NCBI RefSeq assembly: GCF_002970935.1
Contig: NZ_CP027194.1
Location: forward strand, 1,612,001-1,676,000
DNA: 64,000 bases
Direction of reading: 5' to 3'
From: Lactobacillus sp. CBA3606
Lineage (GTDB): Bacteria; Bacillota; Bacilli; Lactobacillales; Lactobacillaceae
Position numbers and translations under genes: made by a program. Within the stretch, counting starts at the first letter, position 1. Each line of letters begins with the position of its first letter. Of the stretch, positions 50,634 through 60,029 are shown one piece after another. The notes under the pieces are model-generated. The model saw only the letters and a program-made list of their open reading frames with translations, was not told the DNA's origin and searched no databases.

Positions 50634-50669
50634 AAGATGGTCATTGTGCAAACAGTGACCATCTTTTCT
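50634..50669 (+). terminator. Terminator or attenuator after the first WxL gene
   Basis: A perfect 10-bp stem (50634-50643 with 50656-50665) followed by TTTTCTTA. It would make the first WxL protein more abundant than the others. Confidence 0.75.
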
Positions 50670-50700
50670 TACATAATTAGGTTGAAGAGGGAGTAAGCAT

Positions 50701-51774
50701 ATGAATAAATTTATGAAACGTTGGTTATTAATGTTAGTAACGGTGGGGGCCGTTTGGGGCGGTGTCGCTAGTCAAAATGCGCAAGCCGCTAATAGCAGTA
50801 GTAGTAGCTCATCGGCTAGTAATAATATTGGCTATAGTGTGGCAGCTGAAATCCCTAAAAATCAAATCAATAAAAAGAATTCGTTCTTTGACTTGAAAAT
50901 GACGATGAGACAAACACAGACATTAAAAGCCGTCTTGTACAATTCGTCAAATAAAGAATTGAAGATTGCAACGGCCATTCACACGGCCTATACCAATAGC
51001 AATGGCCTAATCGAATATATCAATACGACGAAGACTTATGACCAGTCATTAGAGTACAAGATGAGTAACATTACGAAACTAAACACCAAAACGGTAACGG
51101 TTCCAGCCAATGGGTCAAAAGTTGTGACGGCGCAAGTCACGATGCCTAGCGGGAACTTTAATGGTGTGATTCTAGGTGGTTGGTATTTCAAACGGATTGA
51201 CGATAAGGTAACCGGTTCGGTCAAAGGGTCTATGAATATTAAGAACGAATATTCATATGTCATCGGGATGAAGTATACCGTGGGTAAGGCAGTGACGCCG
51301 AATATGAAGTTAACTAAGGTCAAAGCCGGACTAGAAAATTATCATAAAGGGATCTTTCCTTATTTACAAAATCCAACCGCAGTCATTATTCCAAACTTAA
51401 CGATTAAGTCGACGATTACCGACAAGCAGACCGGTAAAACGGTCAAAACGGCGAAGAAGACGGGTGTCCAAATGGCGCCTAACTCAACGTTCCGTTACCC
51501 CTTACTTTTAGGTAAGACGGAATTACAAGCTGGTAAGTATCATATTAAGATGGTGGTTAAGAATACTGATTACACGTGGACTTTCAATCAAGATTTTACA
51601 ATTTCTCAAAAAGACGCTAAAACGTACAACAAAAAAGCGGTCGATAATTCGGGTATTAACATCTGGTGGTTAATTGGATTAGGTGCCTTAGCAATGTTAA
51701 TTATTATTTTAATTATCGGTTTAATCATTTACTTCATCATTAAAAAACGGCGTCAAAAGGATTCAGACGACTAA
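50701..51774 (+). CDS. DUF916/DUF3324 surface protein (CscA-like)
   Basis: A 357-residue membrane-anchored surface protein. The signal peptide ends at about residue 29 (AQA). The DUF916 part (about 44-160) begins IGYSVAAEIPKNQINKKNSFFDLKM, and the DUF3324 part (about 165-310) includes LENYHKGIFPYLQNPTAVIIPNLTI. A C-terminal membrane helix (INIWWLIGLGALAMLIIILIIGLIIYFI) ends in KKRRQK. In WxL systems these domains are reported as peptidoglycan- and host-binding modules. RBS AAGAGGGAG is upstream. Confidence 0.92.
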   Translation: MNKFMKRWLLMLVTVGAVWGGVASQNAQAANSSSSSSSASNNIGYSVAAEIPKNQINKKNSFFDLKMTMRQTQTLKAVLYNSSNKELKIATAIHTAYTNSNGLIEYINTTKTYDQSLEYKMSNITKLNTKTVTVPANGSKVVTAQVTMPSGNFNGVILGGWYFKRIDDKVTGSVKGSMNIKNEYSYVIGMKYTVGKAVTPNMKLTKVKAGLENYHKGIFPYLQNPTAVIIPNLTIKSTITDKQTGKTVKTAKKTGVQMAPNSTFRYPLLLGKTELQAGKYHIKMVVKNTDYTWTFNQDFTISQKDAKTYNKKAVDNSGINIWWLIGLGALAMLIIILIIGLIIYFIIKKRRQKDSDD

Positions 51775-51809
51775 CAAAGACCATCAACTGCTGGGGGAGG
51801 GTGATCGTG

Positions 51810-52205
51810 ATGAAACGGCTCATATTAAGTCTACTAATTGGTTTCGGGTTAGGGTTTATTAGTGTTATACCAGTGAGTGCAGCAACGATTAATGGTAGCA
51901 TGGACGTTAATATTAGTTTTTATCAGACTAAAACGACAGCGATGGCGTATGCTGATAAGATTGATATTCCAGATGGTCAAACACCATATGTGGTTAAGAC
52001 CAAGCTTGTCAAAGCGCCACCACTGACAGCGGCGATGCTAGTTGAAAAAATCAAGGCGTACCAATTGCCACAGACCAATGAAAGCAGCTCTATTTTGGCG
52101 CTGATAATCGGGTTCTTAATATTAATGGGGTTAGTATTAGGCCGATTAAGTCGACGGGGATTAGCGGATGCAAAACAACGGGTGAATGATCATGGGAAAA
52201 CGTAA
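51810..52205 (+). CDS. Small sortase-anchored protein (CscD-like), LPQTNE
   Basis: A 131-residue secreted protein. The signal peptide covers residues 1-24 (VSA). A short exposed part follows. The sortase signal LPQTNE is at residues 86-91, then a hydrophobic stretch and RLSRRG. LPQTxE is the sortase motif used in L. plantarum. The ATG at 51810 follows GGGGGAGGG by 8 bases. It overlaps the next gene by 14 bases. In csc clusters such small LPxTG proteins accompany WxL and DUF916 proteins and may link the complex to the wall. Confidence 0.85.
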   Translation: MKRLILSLLIGFGLGFISVIPVSAATINGSMDVNISFYQTKTTAMAYADKIDIPDGQTPYVVKTKLVKAPPLTAAMLVEKIKAYQLPQTNESSSILALIIGFLILMGLVLGRLSRRGLADAKQRVNDHGKT

Positions 52206-53724
52206 AACATTTTGGCAATTAAGTTTAGGATTAATCATACTGATTAGTATCGCCTTTGGTGGCCGAGTTGTTGGACAAGCGGCTGATACGTTTGTTGATG
52301 TGACAGCTAGTTTCGATAACGGTGTCAATAAAGTGCTGCATAGTTATGGGACTGCTTTTAGTATCACTTCGTGGCCAGAAGTTAAGTCAGTTACAGCTAA
52401 TAATACAATTGATGGACAAATCACCAATCGAACAACTGAATTACAAGTCACTTATCGTGGGACTTTTGGGATTGGTACTGGTGGATTTAACAGTGTTTAT
52501 GCCGAAATTATGGATACTAGTGGTAATATTTTGGGTACCGATGCTAATACCCGTGATATTTTTGCTGATTTAGGTCATAAAGGAACTGGACTTGGTCAGG
52601 CAGATCAGGTTAGCAGCTTTAGTATGGATGCTTCAGATACTCAAAAAATTGATTTTACTTGGGGTAAGTGGGCCGGTACCGTGCCAATGTACATTGCTTT
52701 AAAGTTCCCAACTAATAATGCGGCTAAGGATGCTGGTGCTATTGGTTTAGCTAAAATTGATGAGTACAAGGCTTGGCCAGCGGATGCTAATCCAACGATT
52801 ACGAGCACCTTAACGACTAACTCAACCACGATTACAGGTAAAGGGACCACTGCTGGCGACGTTATTAGTAGTGATGTTAACGGTGTTACAACGACGGTTG
52901 GTAGTGATAAGACCTATACCCTGAATTTAGGCACAACGTTGGCTGGTAAGAGCAAAGTGACGGTGACTGAAAAAAATAGTGTTGGTGATGCTGGGACGGC
53001 TAGCGCGGATGTGACCAAAGATTTAACGATTGCAGCTGATAAAACCAGCTTGAATTTAGATGCGGATGATGTGGTGGCATTAAAAGGCAAGTCTGACAGT
53101 GATATGATTAGTTGGATTGTGAAGCAGGCTGGCATCACTGTCAAAAGTGGTTCTGGTGGGACAGCAACGTTTACTGCGGACGAAACGGGTTTAGCAGCGA
53201 CCATTCAAGCCTTAGCTGAAAATGGTAGTACAACTGTTAACATCTACGCAAAGAATGGTGCTGACGTTTCTGATAAAGTGGCGGTGTCATTAATTAAAGA
53301 ACCGACAACACTGACTTTTGGAACGTTATCAGCGGATGTTGGCTTTGGCTCGACCACGGTACCAAGTAAAGAGACGGTGATTAGCCCAACCAGTAACTTT
53401 GATATTAACGTGGCGGATGCACGAGCGACTGGGTCGAAATGGTATGTCTATGCGACGGCGACACCATTAACAACGGGCACTGGCACGGCGGCACACACGT
53501 TAAAAGGCAATTTGATTTATAAAGATGGGACTAATCAACAGAATTTAACCAATACGAGTACGTTAGTGGGGTCGGGGACTAAAGTTGCCGGCACCACTGA
53601 CACCAAGGTAACGAGTAGTTGGGATAGTTCTAAAGGCATCTTCTTAGATGTTTTCCCTGGTGTTTATGCAGGAGATTATACCGGTCAAGTTAATTGGAGT
53701 TTACAAGATACACCGACCGACTAG
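52192..53724 (+). CDS. Large WxL-domain surface protein (CscC-like)
   Basis: A 510-residue secreted protein. The signal peptide ends near residue 31 (GQA|ADT). Residues about 35-190 form a domain I do not recognise (lectin-like placement). Bacterial Ig-like repeats follow (about 195-280). The WxL domain is at the C-terminus, with the W motif SKWYVYAT and the final VNWSLQDTPTD. It overlaps the LPQTNE gene. Of ATG 52186 and ATG 52192 the second has the better RBS spacing. It is probably the specificity subunit of the complex. Confidence 0.88.
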   Translation: MGKRKTFWQLSLGLIILISIAFGGRVVGQAADTFVDVTASFDNGVNKVLHSYGTAFSITSWPEVKSVTANNTIDGQITNRTTELQVTYRGTFGIGTGGFNSVYAEIMDTSGNILGTDANTRDIFADLGHKGTGLGQADQVSSFSMDASDTQKIDFTWGKWAGTVPMYIALKFPTNNAAKDAGAIGLAKIDEYKAWPADANPTITSTLTTNSTTITGKGTTAGDVISSDVNGVTTTVGSDKTYTLNLGTTLAGKSKVTVTEKNSVGDAGTASADVTKDLTIAADKTSLNLDADDVVALKGKSDSDMISWIVKQAGITVKSGSGGTATFTADETGLAATIQALAENGSTTVNIYAKNGADVSDKVAVSLIKEPTTLTFGTLSADVGFGSTTVPSKETVISPTSNFDINVADARATGSKWYVYATATPLTTGTGTAAHTLKGNLIYKDGTNQQNLTNTSTLVGSGTKVAGTTDTKVTSSWDSSKGIFLDVFPGVYAGDYTGQVNWSLQDTPTD

Positions 53725-53751
53725 CACGATAGGCTGGTTTTGGTCCTAACG

Positions 53752-53783
53752 AACGGAATTCATTGATAATGATGAATTCCGTT
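53752..53783 (+). terminator. WxL cluster terminator
   Basis: Perfect 12-bp stem (53752-53763 with 53772-53783) followed by TTTGTGC. Confidence 0.8.
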
Positions 53784-53893
53784 TTGTGCTATCTGGATAA
53801 GCAATCAGGTCGGTCGTTTAAGCTGAAACTAAAATGAAAGCGCGGTTTGTGATAGAATATAACTATTACTGAGAACTCTTGAGGGAATTTCAA

Positions 53894-55906
53894 ATGAAAA
53901 AAATTTTTTCGCGCGAAAACATTCCATTTTTCTTACAAAATCAACCGCTACGCCTGTTGTCGTTTGTCATTTTGGGCCTATCGCTGATTACGTTAGTGAC
54001 TGGTTTTTTAGTGAACTGGATTTTTGGCACCATTATCTTGGTCTTAATTATTATGGCCGGCATTCTGTCTTACAACACGTTGATTGAACTAAGTTCGAGT
54101 GCTAATGAATATATATCAGATTTATCCTATCGTATTAAGCGTGGCGAACAAGAAGCCTTGATTCAAATGCCGATTGGCGTCATGATTTTTAATGCGGACC
54201 AAACAATCGAATGGGTTAATCCATACCTGCAACGTTATTTTGGGCAACAAGACGTCTTAGGCTACCGGCTAGTTGATCTCGATAAAGAACTAGCGGCGGC
54301 GGTTAGTGCCCACCAGGATGAACCGGCGACGATTCGGTGGCAGGACTATCAATTTGATTTACGCGTGCAACAGAGTACCAATACGTTATATATGATGGAC
54401 GTCACTAAATATGCCGAGTTAGCCAATCAATTTGAAGATGAGAAGTTAGTCATTGGACAGATCTTTTTGGATAACTATGATGAGATTACACAGTCAATGG
54501 CCGATACGGATATTTCTAATTTAAACAATTATGTGACCAACGAATTGTCCAAATGGACGCAAACGTTTGGCATGTATTTGAAACGATTAGATGATGACCA
54601 CTTTTTCTTACTAGGCTATGCCAATAGTTTACGGCGGGTGGAGGAAAATAAGTTTCGGATTTTAGACCGGATTCGTGAGTCAACTTCGAAGCAAAACTTC
54701 CCCTTAACGTTGAGTATAGGGATTGCGTATGGCGAACGTAATATGAATAACTTGGCCGATTTAGCGCAAAGTAATATGGACTTAGCGCTGGGTCGGGGTG
54801 GCGATCAAGTCGTGGTTCGAGCGGAAGATGAACCCGCCCGTTTCTATGGTGGGAAGACTAATCCGATGGAAAAACGGACCCGGGTGCGGGCGCGGATGAT
54901 TAGTCAGACGCTCCAAGAATTGATGAATCAATCGGATCAAGTCTTTGTGCAGGGCCACCATCAACCGGATATGGATGCAGTGGGCGCCTGTTTAGGGATT
55001 CGGCGGATTGCGGAGATGAACGGCAAACAATGCTGGATTGTTTTAGATGAACAAAATCTACATTCAGATATTCAACGGCTGTTAGATCAATTACGGTCGG
55101 ATGAGACGATTGAAGCGTCTATTATTTCACCAGCTGAGGCGCTTGAGAAGGCCACTGATCAAAGTTTATTAGTGATGGTCGATCATTCGAAGCCAAGCAT
55201 TTCAATGTCACAACCGCTCTATGAACGGTTAGAAAACCGTGTGATGATTATTGATCATCATCGTCGAGGCGAAGAATTTCCTGAAAACCCAGTTTTGGTT
55301 TATATTGAACCGTATGCCTCATCAACGTGTGAGCTGATTACCGAAATGTTTGAATATCAGTCGCATGATGCGGAAGCGATTAATAAGATTGAAGCCACGG
55401 CGATGTTGACTGGGATTGTCATTGATACGAAGTCCTTCTCACTGCGTTCTGGATCGCGGACCTTTGATGCGGCCAGTTACTTACGGTCGGCTGGTGCGGA
55501 TAGCTTATTAGTCCAACAGTTCATGAAGGAAAATGTCGATAGTTATTTGCAGCGTAATCATTTAATTGAATCCGTTGAATTTGTTAATCAGGACATGGCG
55601 TTATGCGTCGGCGAAAATGACCAAGTGTATGATCCGGTCACGGCTGCCCAAGCCGCTGATTCGTTATTGTCCATGTCGGGGGTTGATGCCTCCTTCGTGA
55701 TTACGCGCCGTGAAGATGGTCGGGTTGGCATTTCAGCGCGTTCTTTAGGTGAGATTAATGTCCAAGTTTACATGGAAAAATTGGGTGGTGGCGGTCACTT
55801 GTCGAATGCCGCTACTCAAATTGAAGGCCAGTCCGTTGATGAAGCCAAACAAACTTTGATTGACTTACTAACGGCAACTGATGATGAAAATCCAGAATCT
55901 AATTAG
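53894..55906 (+). CDS. gdpP: Cyclic-di-AMP phosphodiesterase GdpP
   Basis: A 670-residue membrane enzyme. Two N-terminal membrane helices (about 18-60) are followed by a PAS-like domain (QMPIGVMIFNADQTIEWVNPYL), a degenerate GGDEF domain (about 175-305) and a DHH-DHHA1 phosphodiesterase part with GHHQPDMDAVGAC, VDHSKP, IDHHRRGEEF and the DHHA1 motif GGGGHLSNAATQ. It hydrolyses c-di-AMP to pApA, controlling potassium and wall homeostasis. The ATG at 53894 follows GAGGG by 8 bases. Confidence 0.96.
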   Translation: MKKIFSRENIPFFLQNQPLRLLSFVILGLSLITLVTGFLVNWIFGTIILVLIIMAGILSYNTLIELSSSANEYISDLSYRIKRGEQEALIQMPIGVMIFNADQTIEWVNPYLQRYFGQQDVLGYRLVDLDKELAAAVSAHQDEPATIRWQDYQFDLRVQQSTNTLYMMDVTKYAELANQFEDEKLVIGQIFLDNYDEITQSMADTDISNLNNYVTNELSKWTQTFGMYLKRLDDDHFFLLGYANSLRRVEENKFRILDRIRESTSKQNFPLTLSIGIAYGERNMNNLADLAQSNMDLALGRGGDQVVVRAEDEPARFYGGKTNPMEKRTRVRARMISQTLQELMNQSDQVFVQGHHQPDMDAVGACLGIRRIAEMNGKQCWIVLDEQNLHSDIQRLLDQLRSDETIEASIISPAEALEKATDQSLLVMVDHSKPSISMSQPLYERLENRVMIIDHHRRGEEFPENPVLVYIEPYASSTCELITEMFEYQSHDAEAINKIEATAMLTGIVIDTKSFSLRSGSRTFDAASYLRSAGADSLLVQQFMKENVDSYLQRNHLIESVEFVNQDMALCVGENDQVYDPVTAAQAADSLLSMSGVDASFVITRREDGRVGISARSLGEINVQVYMEKLGGGGHLSNAATQIEGQSVDEAKQTLIDLLTATDDENPESN

Positions 55907-55918
55907 GAGTGAACACAG

Positions 55919-56371
55919 ATGAAAGTTATTTTTTTAAGTGATGTCCGTGGTAAAGGTAAACGGGGCCAAATCAAAGAGGTTCCTGCTGGTTATGCCCAAA
56001 ACTTTTTGATTAAAAAAGGGTTAGCTAAAGAAGCGACCAAAGTGGCTGTTAATACCCTAAAAGCTGAACAAAAATCCGAAGCTAGTCGAGCGGCTGAAGA
56101 ATTAGCCGCTGCCAAAGTTAAAAAAACTGAATTAGAATCTGACGCAACGGTCGTTGAATTAACCGCTAAAGCTGGAACTGATGGCCGCTTATTTGGGTCA
56201 ATTCCTAGCAAGCAAATTGCGACGGCCTTGGCTGATCAATATCAAGTTAAGTTAGATAAACGTAAGATCGAATTACCAGAACCAATCCGCGTGTTAGGAT
56301 ACACGAATGTGCCAGTTAAACTACACGCGGAAGTAACGGCGAAGATTCGCGTCCACGTTGTCGAAAAGTAA
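55919..56371 (+). CDS. rplI: 50S ribosomal protein L9
   Basis: A 150-residue L9. It begins [36 protein letters not shown], has a charged connecting helix and the C-terminal domain with GSIPSKQIA and [19 protein letters not shown]. It lies 12 bases after gdpP and 15 before dnaB, the conserved gdpP-rplI-dnaB order. Confidence 0.97.
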   Translation: MKVIFLSDVRGKGKRGQIKEVPAGYAQNFLIKKGLAKEATKVAVNTLKAEQKSEASRAAEELAAAKVKKTELESDATVVELTAKAGTDGRLFGSIPSKQIATALADQYQVKLDKRKIELPEPIRVLGYTNVPVKLHAEVTAKIRVHVVEK

Positions 56372-56386
56372 AAGGATGGATTGCGC

Positions 56387-57817
56387 ATGAACAATGATGG
56401 GTTAGATCAAACACCACCACAAAATATTGAAGCTGAAAAAGCGGTCCTCGGTGCCGTTTTCTTAAATAGTGATGCGTTAGTTGAAGCGATGGAATTCGTG
56501 GAAGCCACAGACTTTTATCGCCGGGCCCATCAAATTATTTTTGCGTGCATGGTCACTTTAAATGACCGCGATGAAGCCATTGATGCAGTGACGGTCAGTG
56601 ATTTATTGACGGCGCAAAATCAATTAGATGATGTTGGCGGGATGAGTTATATCGCTGAGCTCGCTGGGTCGGTACCAACGGCAGCCAATGCGGGTTATTA
56701 TGCCAAAATTGTTGCGCAAAAAGCCACGGTTCGGCGGTTAATTAAGACGGCCACGGCCATCACAACTAAGGCTTATACCGAAAATGACGATGTGACCACC
56801 TTACTGGATGATGCCGAACGAGACATTATGAATGTCTCGGAACAGCGTAATCAGAGTGGGTTTAAATCAATTTCAGACGTGCTAAACTCGTCAATTGAAG
56901 AGATTGATCGGTTATATCAAAATGATGATGATATTACCGGTTTACCAACTGGTTTTACGGAATTAGATAAGATGACTGCGGGCTTGCAACCGGATAACTT
57001 GATCATTTTAGCCGCGCGACCAGCCGTTGGTAAAACGGCCTTTGCATTAAACATTGCGCAAAACGTTGCAACTAAGACGGATACTACCGTGGCCCTTTTT
57101 AGTTTGGAAATGGGCGCTGAATCCTTGGTTAACCGGATGTTGTGTGCAGAAGGCAGTATTGATGCTGGGCATTTGCGTACCGGTCAATTGAATGAAGAAG
57201 AGTGGGAACACTTGGTGGTGGCGATGGGGAGCCTCTCCAAAGCCAGCATTTATATTGATGATACACCGGGAATCAAAATGTCTGAAATCCGGGCGAAAAG
57301 TCGGCGCTTAGCAAAAGAACAAGGTAACCTCGGCTTAATTGTCGTGGATTATTTACAGCTAATCGAAGGTGGTAACAACGAAAGTCGGCAACAAGAAGTT
57401 TCCGAAATCTCACGTCAAATGAAGAAGCTTGCTAAAGAACTGGGCGTGCCAGTGATTGCCTTGTCCCAGCTATCACGGGGCGTGGAGCAGCGGCAAGATA
57501 AACGGCCGGTACTATCCGATATTCGTGAATCTGGGTCAATTGAACAGGATGCTGACATCGTTGCTTTCTTGTATCGGGAAGATTATTACGATCGTGAGGG
57601 CGACGATGATGATAGTGGCGGTGATTTTGGCGGAGGAGGCGGTAACTTCAACGGTGGTGATCCACGTGAACAGGATGCCTCTGAAGACGTCGGCGAAGTC
57701 GAAGTTATCATTGAAAAGAACCGGGCCGGGGCGCGTGGTACCGTGAAATTATTGTTTGTTAAACCATTCAATAAGTTTTCATCGGTCTCCTATGCGCAAG
57801 ACCCACAACAAGCATAA
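56387..57817 (+). CDS. dnaB: Replicative DNA helicase DnaB (DnaC in Bacillus naming)
   Basis: A 476-residue hexameric helicase. The N-terminal domain begins TPPQNIEAEKAVLGAVF, and the RecA-like domain has the Walker A AARPAVGKTAFALNIAQ and VVDYLQLIEGG. A Gly/Asp-rich insertion of about 30 residues near position 400-435 (DDDDSGGDFGGGGG) interrupts the region before VEVIIEKNRAGARG; such loops are seen in lactobacilli. ATG 56387 follows AAAGGATGG. Confidence 0.97.
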   Translation: MNNDGLDQTPPQNIEAEKAVLGAVFLNSDALVEAMEFVEATDFYRRAHQIIFACMVTLNDRDEAIDAVTVSDLLTAQNQLDDVGGMSYIAELAGSVPTAANAGYYAKIVAQKATVRRLIKTATAITTKAYTENDDVTTLLDDAERDIMNVSEQRNQSGFKSISDVLNSSIEEIDRLYQNDDDITGLPTGFTELDKMTAGLQPDNLIILAARPAVGKTAFALNIAQNVATKTDTTVALFSLEMGAESLVNRMLCAEGSIDAGHLRTGQLNEEEWEHLVVAMGSLSKASIYIDDTPGIKMSEIRAKSRRLAKEQGNLGLIVVDYLQLIEGGNNESRQQEVSEISRQMKKLAKELGVPVIALSQLSRGVEQRQDKRPVLSDIRESGSIEQDADIVAFLYREDYYDREGDDDDSGGDFGGGGGNFNGGDPREQDASEDVGEVEVIIEKNRAGARGTVKLLFVKPFNKFSSVSYAQDPQQA

Positions 57818-57829
57818 CTTATCATAGTT

Positions 57830-57860
57830 GAGTTTGGGTTAATCCCTGAACTCTTTTTTT
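57830..57860 (+). terminator. dnaB terminator
   Basis: GAGTTTGGG and CCCTGAACTC form a stem with a small bulge, followed by seven T. Confidence 0.8.
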
Positions 57861-57967
57861 ATCGAAATTTGACACGTTGAACCGTCGAATTGGCTGACCC
57901 GCATTTTTATTTTGGATTGAATTTGCTATGATGGGATTAAGGTGTTGAAAAGGATGGGGATGCGGAT

Positions 57968-59167
57968 ATGACACGTAAACAAACCATTGGCATACCATGG
58001 TTAATTGTTGGGCAGTTTATGAATAATATCGGAATGAGTTTTATTTGGCCGTTAACGACCATTTATATGCATAATGTACTCGGAAAGTCGCTGACAGAAA
58101 CCGGGATTGTTTTATTACTCAATTCGGTGGCGAATGTGTTAGCGAGTACGATTGGCGGGCGGGTCTTTGATCGTGGTAACCCGTACTATCTGCTATTAAT
58201 GGGGATTATCTTGAATGGTACGGCTAACTTGATGCTGATTTTTTATCACAGTTGGCCATGGTATCCGGTGCTACTCGTGGTGACTGGCTTTGCTAGCGGT
58301 TGGCTGAATACGATGTTTAATGCCTTAGCTGCGAGTGTTCCCCGCGAAAAAATCCGGCGCACATTTACATTCATGTATTTAGCAGCTAACTTGGGGGTGG
58401 TTTTTGGCACGATGTTTGTGGGGATTGTCTATAGTTTGGGTATGGCATTGTTGTTTTCAATGACCACCGGGCTCTACGTGATTTTTCTAGTGATTGCGTT
58501 ATTTAAGTACAATGTTGATTCTTCAAATGTCACGGGAGTGGACCCCCGGCAAGCACGGGCAATTCAGTTACCACGGGCTAATTATCGGATTATTTGGACA
58601 TTTTTTATTAGTTTATTTATTATTTGGCTATTATACGAGCAATGGGTCAGCAATTTATCCGTCTACATGACGAATCTAGGCATGCCATTAAGAAATTATA
58701 GCTTTTTATGGACGGTCAATGCCGGGCTATTAGTGGTCATTCAAAGTATCTTGAGTTTGTTGGGCAATCGGGTTAAAAATCTTTATGATCAATTTTTCTT
58801 TGGAATGTTTTTTGTGGGCCTATCTTTCCTGTCATTAGTGATTGCTCACGATTACCCACATTTTATCTTTGCCATGATTCTGTTAACGATTGGGGAAGCA
58901 ACCTGGTCACCGGCGATTCCAACGCTCGTCAGTCAACTATCACCGGTTCGGTCAAAAGGGCGCTATCAAGGCCTCGTACAAGCATTTTGTGCTTTGGGTC
59001 GATCATTTGGACCGTTATTTGGTGGCGTGATTATTGATAATTGGTCATATAAGAGTTTGTTTTTATTGGCTTTTGGCGTTTTACTGGTAGTCTTAGGTAT
59101 TAATATGGTGGTTGTCCGGACGAATCACCAAAAAGCGGTCAATTACATGGATGGTCCGGTTAAATAA
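57968..59167 (+). CDS. MFS transporter, multidrug-efflux type
   Basis: A 399-residue major facilitator with about 12 membrane segments. It begins WLIVGQFMNNIGMSFIWPLTTIYMHNVLG, and the loop 2-3 motif GGRVFDRGNPYY resembles motif A. The second half has EATWSPAIPTLVSQLSPVRSKGRYQG. The class is usually annotated as a drug-resistance permease; the substrate is unknown. It lies alone after dnaB, with a parS site 4 bases past its stop codon. Confidence 0.87.
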   Translation: MTRKQTIGIPWLIVGQFMNNIGMSFIWPLTTIYMHNVLGKSLTETGIVLLLNSVANVLASTIGGRVFDRGNPYYLLLMGIILNGTANLMLIFYHSWPWYPVLLVVTGFASGWLNTMFNALAASVPREKIRRTFTFMYLAANLGVVFGTMFVGIVYSLGMALLFSMTTGLYVIFLVIALFKYNVDSSNVTGVDPRQARAIQLPRANYRIIWTFFISLFIIWLLYEQWVSNLSVYMTNLGMPLRNYSFLWTVNAGLLVVIQSILSLLGNRVKNLYDQFFFGMFFVGLSFLSLVIAHDYPHFIFAMILLTIGEATWSPAIPTLVSQLSPVRSKGRYQGLVQAFCALGRSFGPLFGGVIIDNWSYKSLFLLAFGVLLVVLGINMVVVRTNHQKAVNYMDGPVK

Positions 59168-59170
59168 AAA

Positions 59171-59186
59171 TGTTTCACGTGAAACA
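59171..59186. other. parS centromere-like site
   Basis: TGTTTCACGTGAAACA, identical to the site at 28702-28717. It lies about 20.6 kb right of the dnaA start, between the MFS gene and proB. Confidence 0.92.
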
Positions 59187-59212
59187 AATTAGGTAGAGGT
59201 GGGTGCCAAATC

Positions 59213-60010
59213 GTGAGTGATAAACGAAAAATCCGCGCTAATCGCGTGGTGATTAAAGTTGGGACGAGTACGTTAGTCTACCCAGATGGCGCGATTAATC
59301 TGCGGGCAATTGATCAATTGGCATTTGTCATTAGTGCAATGCAGCATCGCGGCCGCGAAGTTGTCTTGGTCTCTTCTGGGGCCATTGGGGTCGGACTCAA
59401 TTATATGGGGCTCACGAAACGTCCAACGGCTATTCCAGAACAACAAGCAATTGCGGCAATCGGGCAAACCGAACTGATTGCGATTTATAAGGAACGTTTC
59501 GCAATTTACGAGCAAAAAATTGGGCAGTTGTTATTAACGCGCGATATTTTTGTTTATCCAACGAGTCATCATAATGTCTTGAACACTTTTGAAGCGTTGC
59601 TAGCCGAAAAGGTTGTCCCGATTGTGAATGAAAATGATACGGTTGCTGTTGATGAATTAGATCATGAGACTAAATTCGGTGATAATGATCAATTATCAGC
59701 GATTGTGGCGACTAATATTGGGGCAGATTTGTTGATCATGTTATCAGATATTGATGGCTTCTATGATGGTAATCCTAAGGACCCGACAACTAACCTGATA
59801 CCGCACATCGCCCAAGTTGATGACCGAATTTATGCATTGGCCGGTGGTAGTGGCAGTCGTTTTGGCACGGGTGGTATGGTGACCAAGTTAAAGGCAGCTG
59901 AACGGATGATTGCGGCTGATGGTCAAATGATTCTGGCAAATGGGGCGGACCCAACGGTGATTTTTGACTTACTGGATGGCGAACCGCTCGGAACGTTATT
60001 TGGGCGTTGA
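59213..60010 (+). CDS. proB: Glutamate 5-kinase
   Basis: A 265-residue amino-acid kinase without the C-terminal PUA domain found in longer homologues. It has VVIKVGTSTLVYPDG, VLVSSGAIGVGLNYMGL, PIVNENDTVAVDELDHETKFGDNDQLSAIVA and GTGGMVTKLKAAERM. It makes gamma-glutamyl phosphate, the first step of proline synthesis. The start is GTG at 59213. It lies just before proA. Confidence 0.95.
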   Translation: MSDKRKIRANRVVIKVGTSTLVYPDGAINLRAIDQLAFVISAMQHRGREVVLVSSGAIGVGLNYMGLTKRPTAIPEQQAIAAIGQTELIAIYKERFAIYEQKIGQLLLTRDIFVYPTSHHNVLNTFEALLAEKVVPIVNENDTVAVDELDHETKFGDNDQLSAIVATNIGADLLIMLSDIDGFYDGNPKDPTTNLIPHIAQVDDRIYALAGGSGSRFGTGGMVTKLKAAERMIAADGQMILANGADPTVIFDLLDGEPLGTLFGR

Positions 60011-60029
60011 ATTGAGGAGGAAGCGGCAG

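Noticed and set aside
54885-54905. CCCGGG in gdpP as a Noc site.
   Set aside because: Context is GGACCCGGGTGCGG, with no match in the outer positions.
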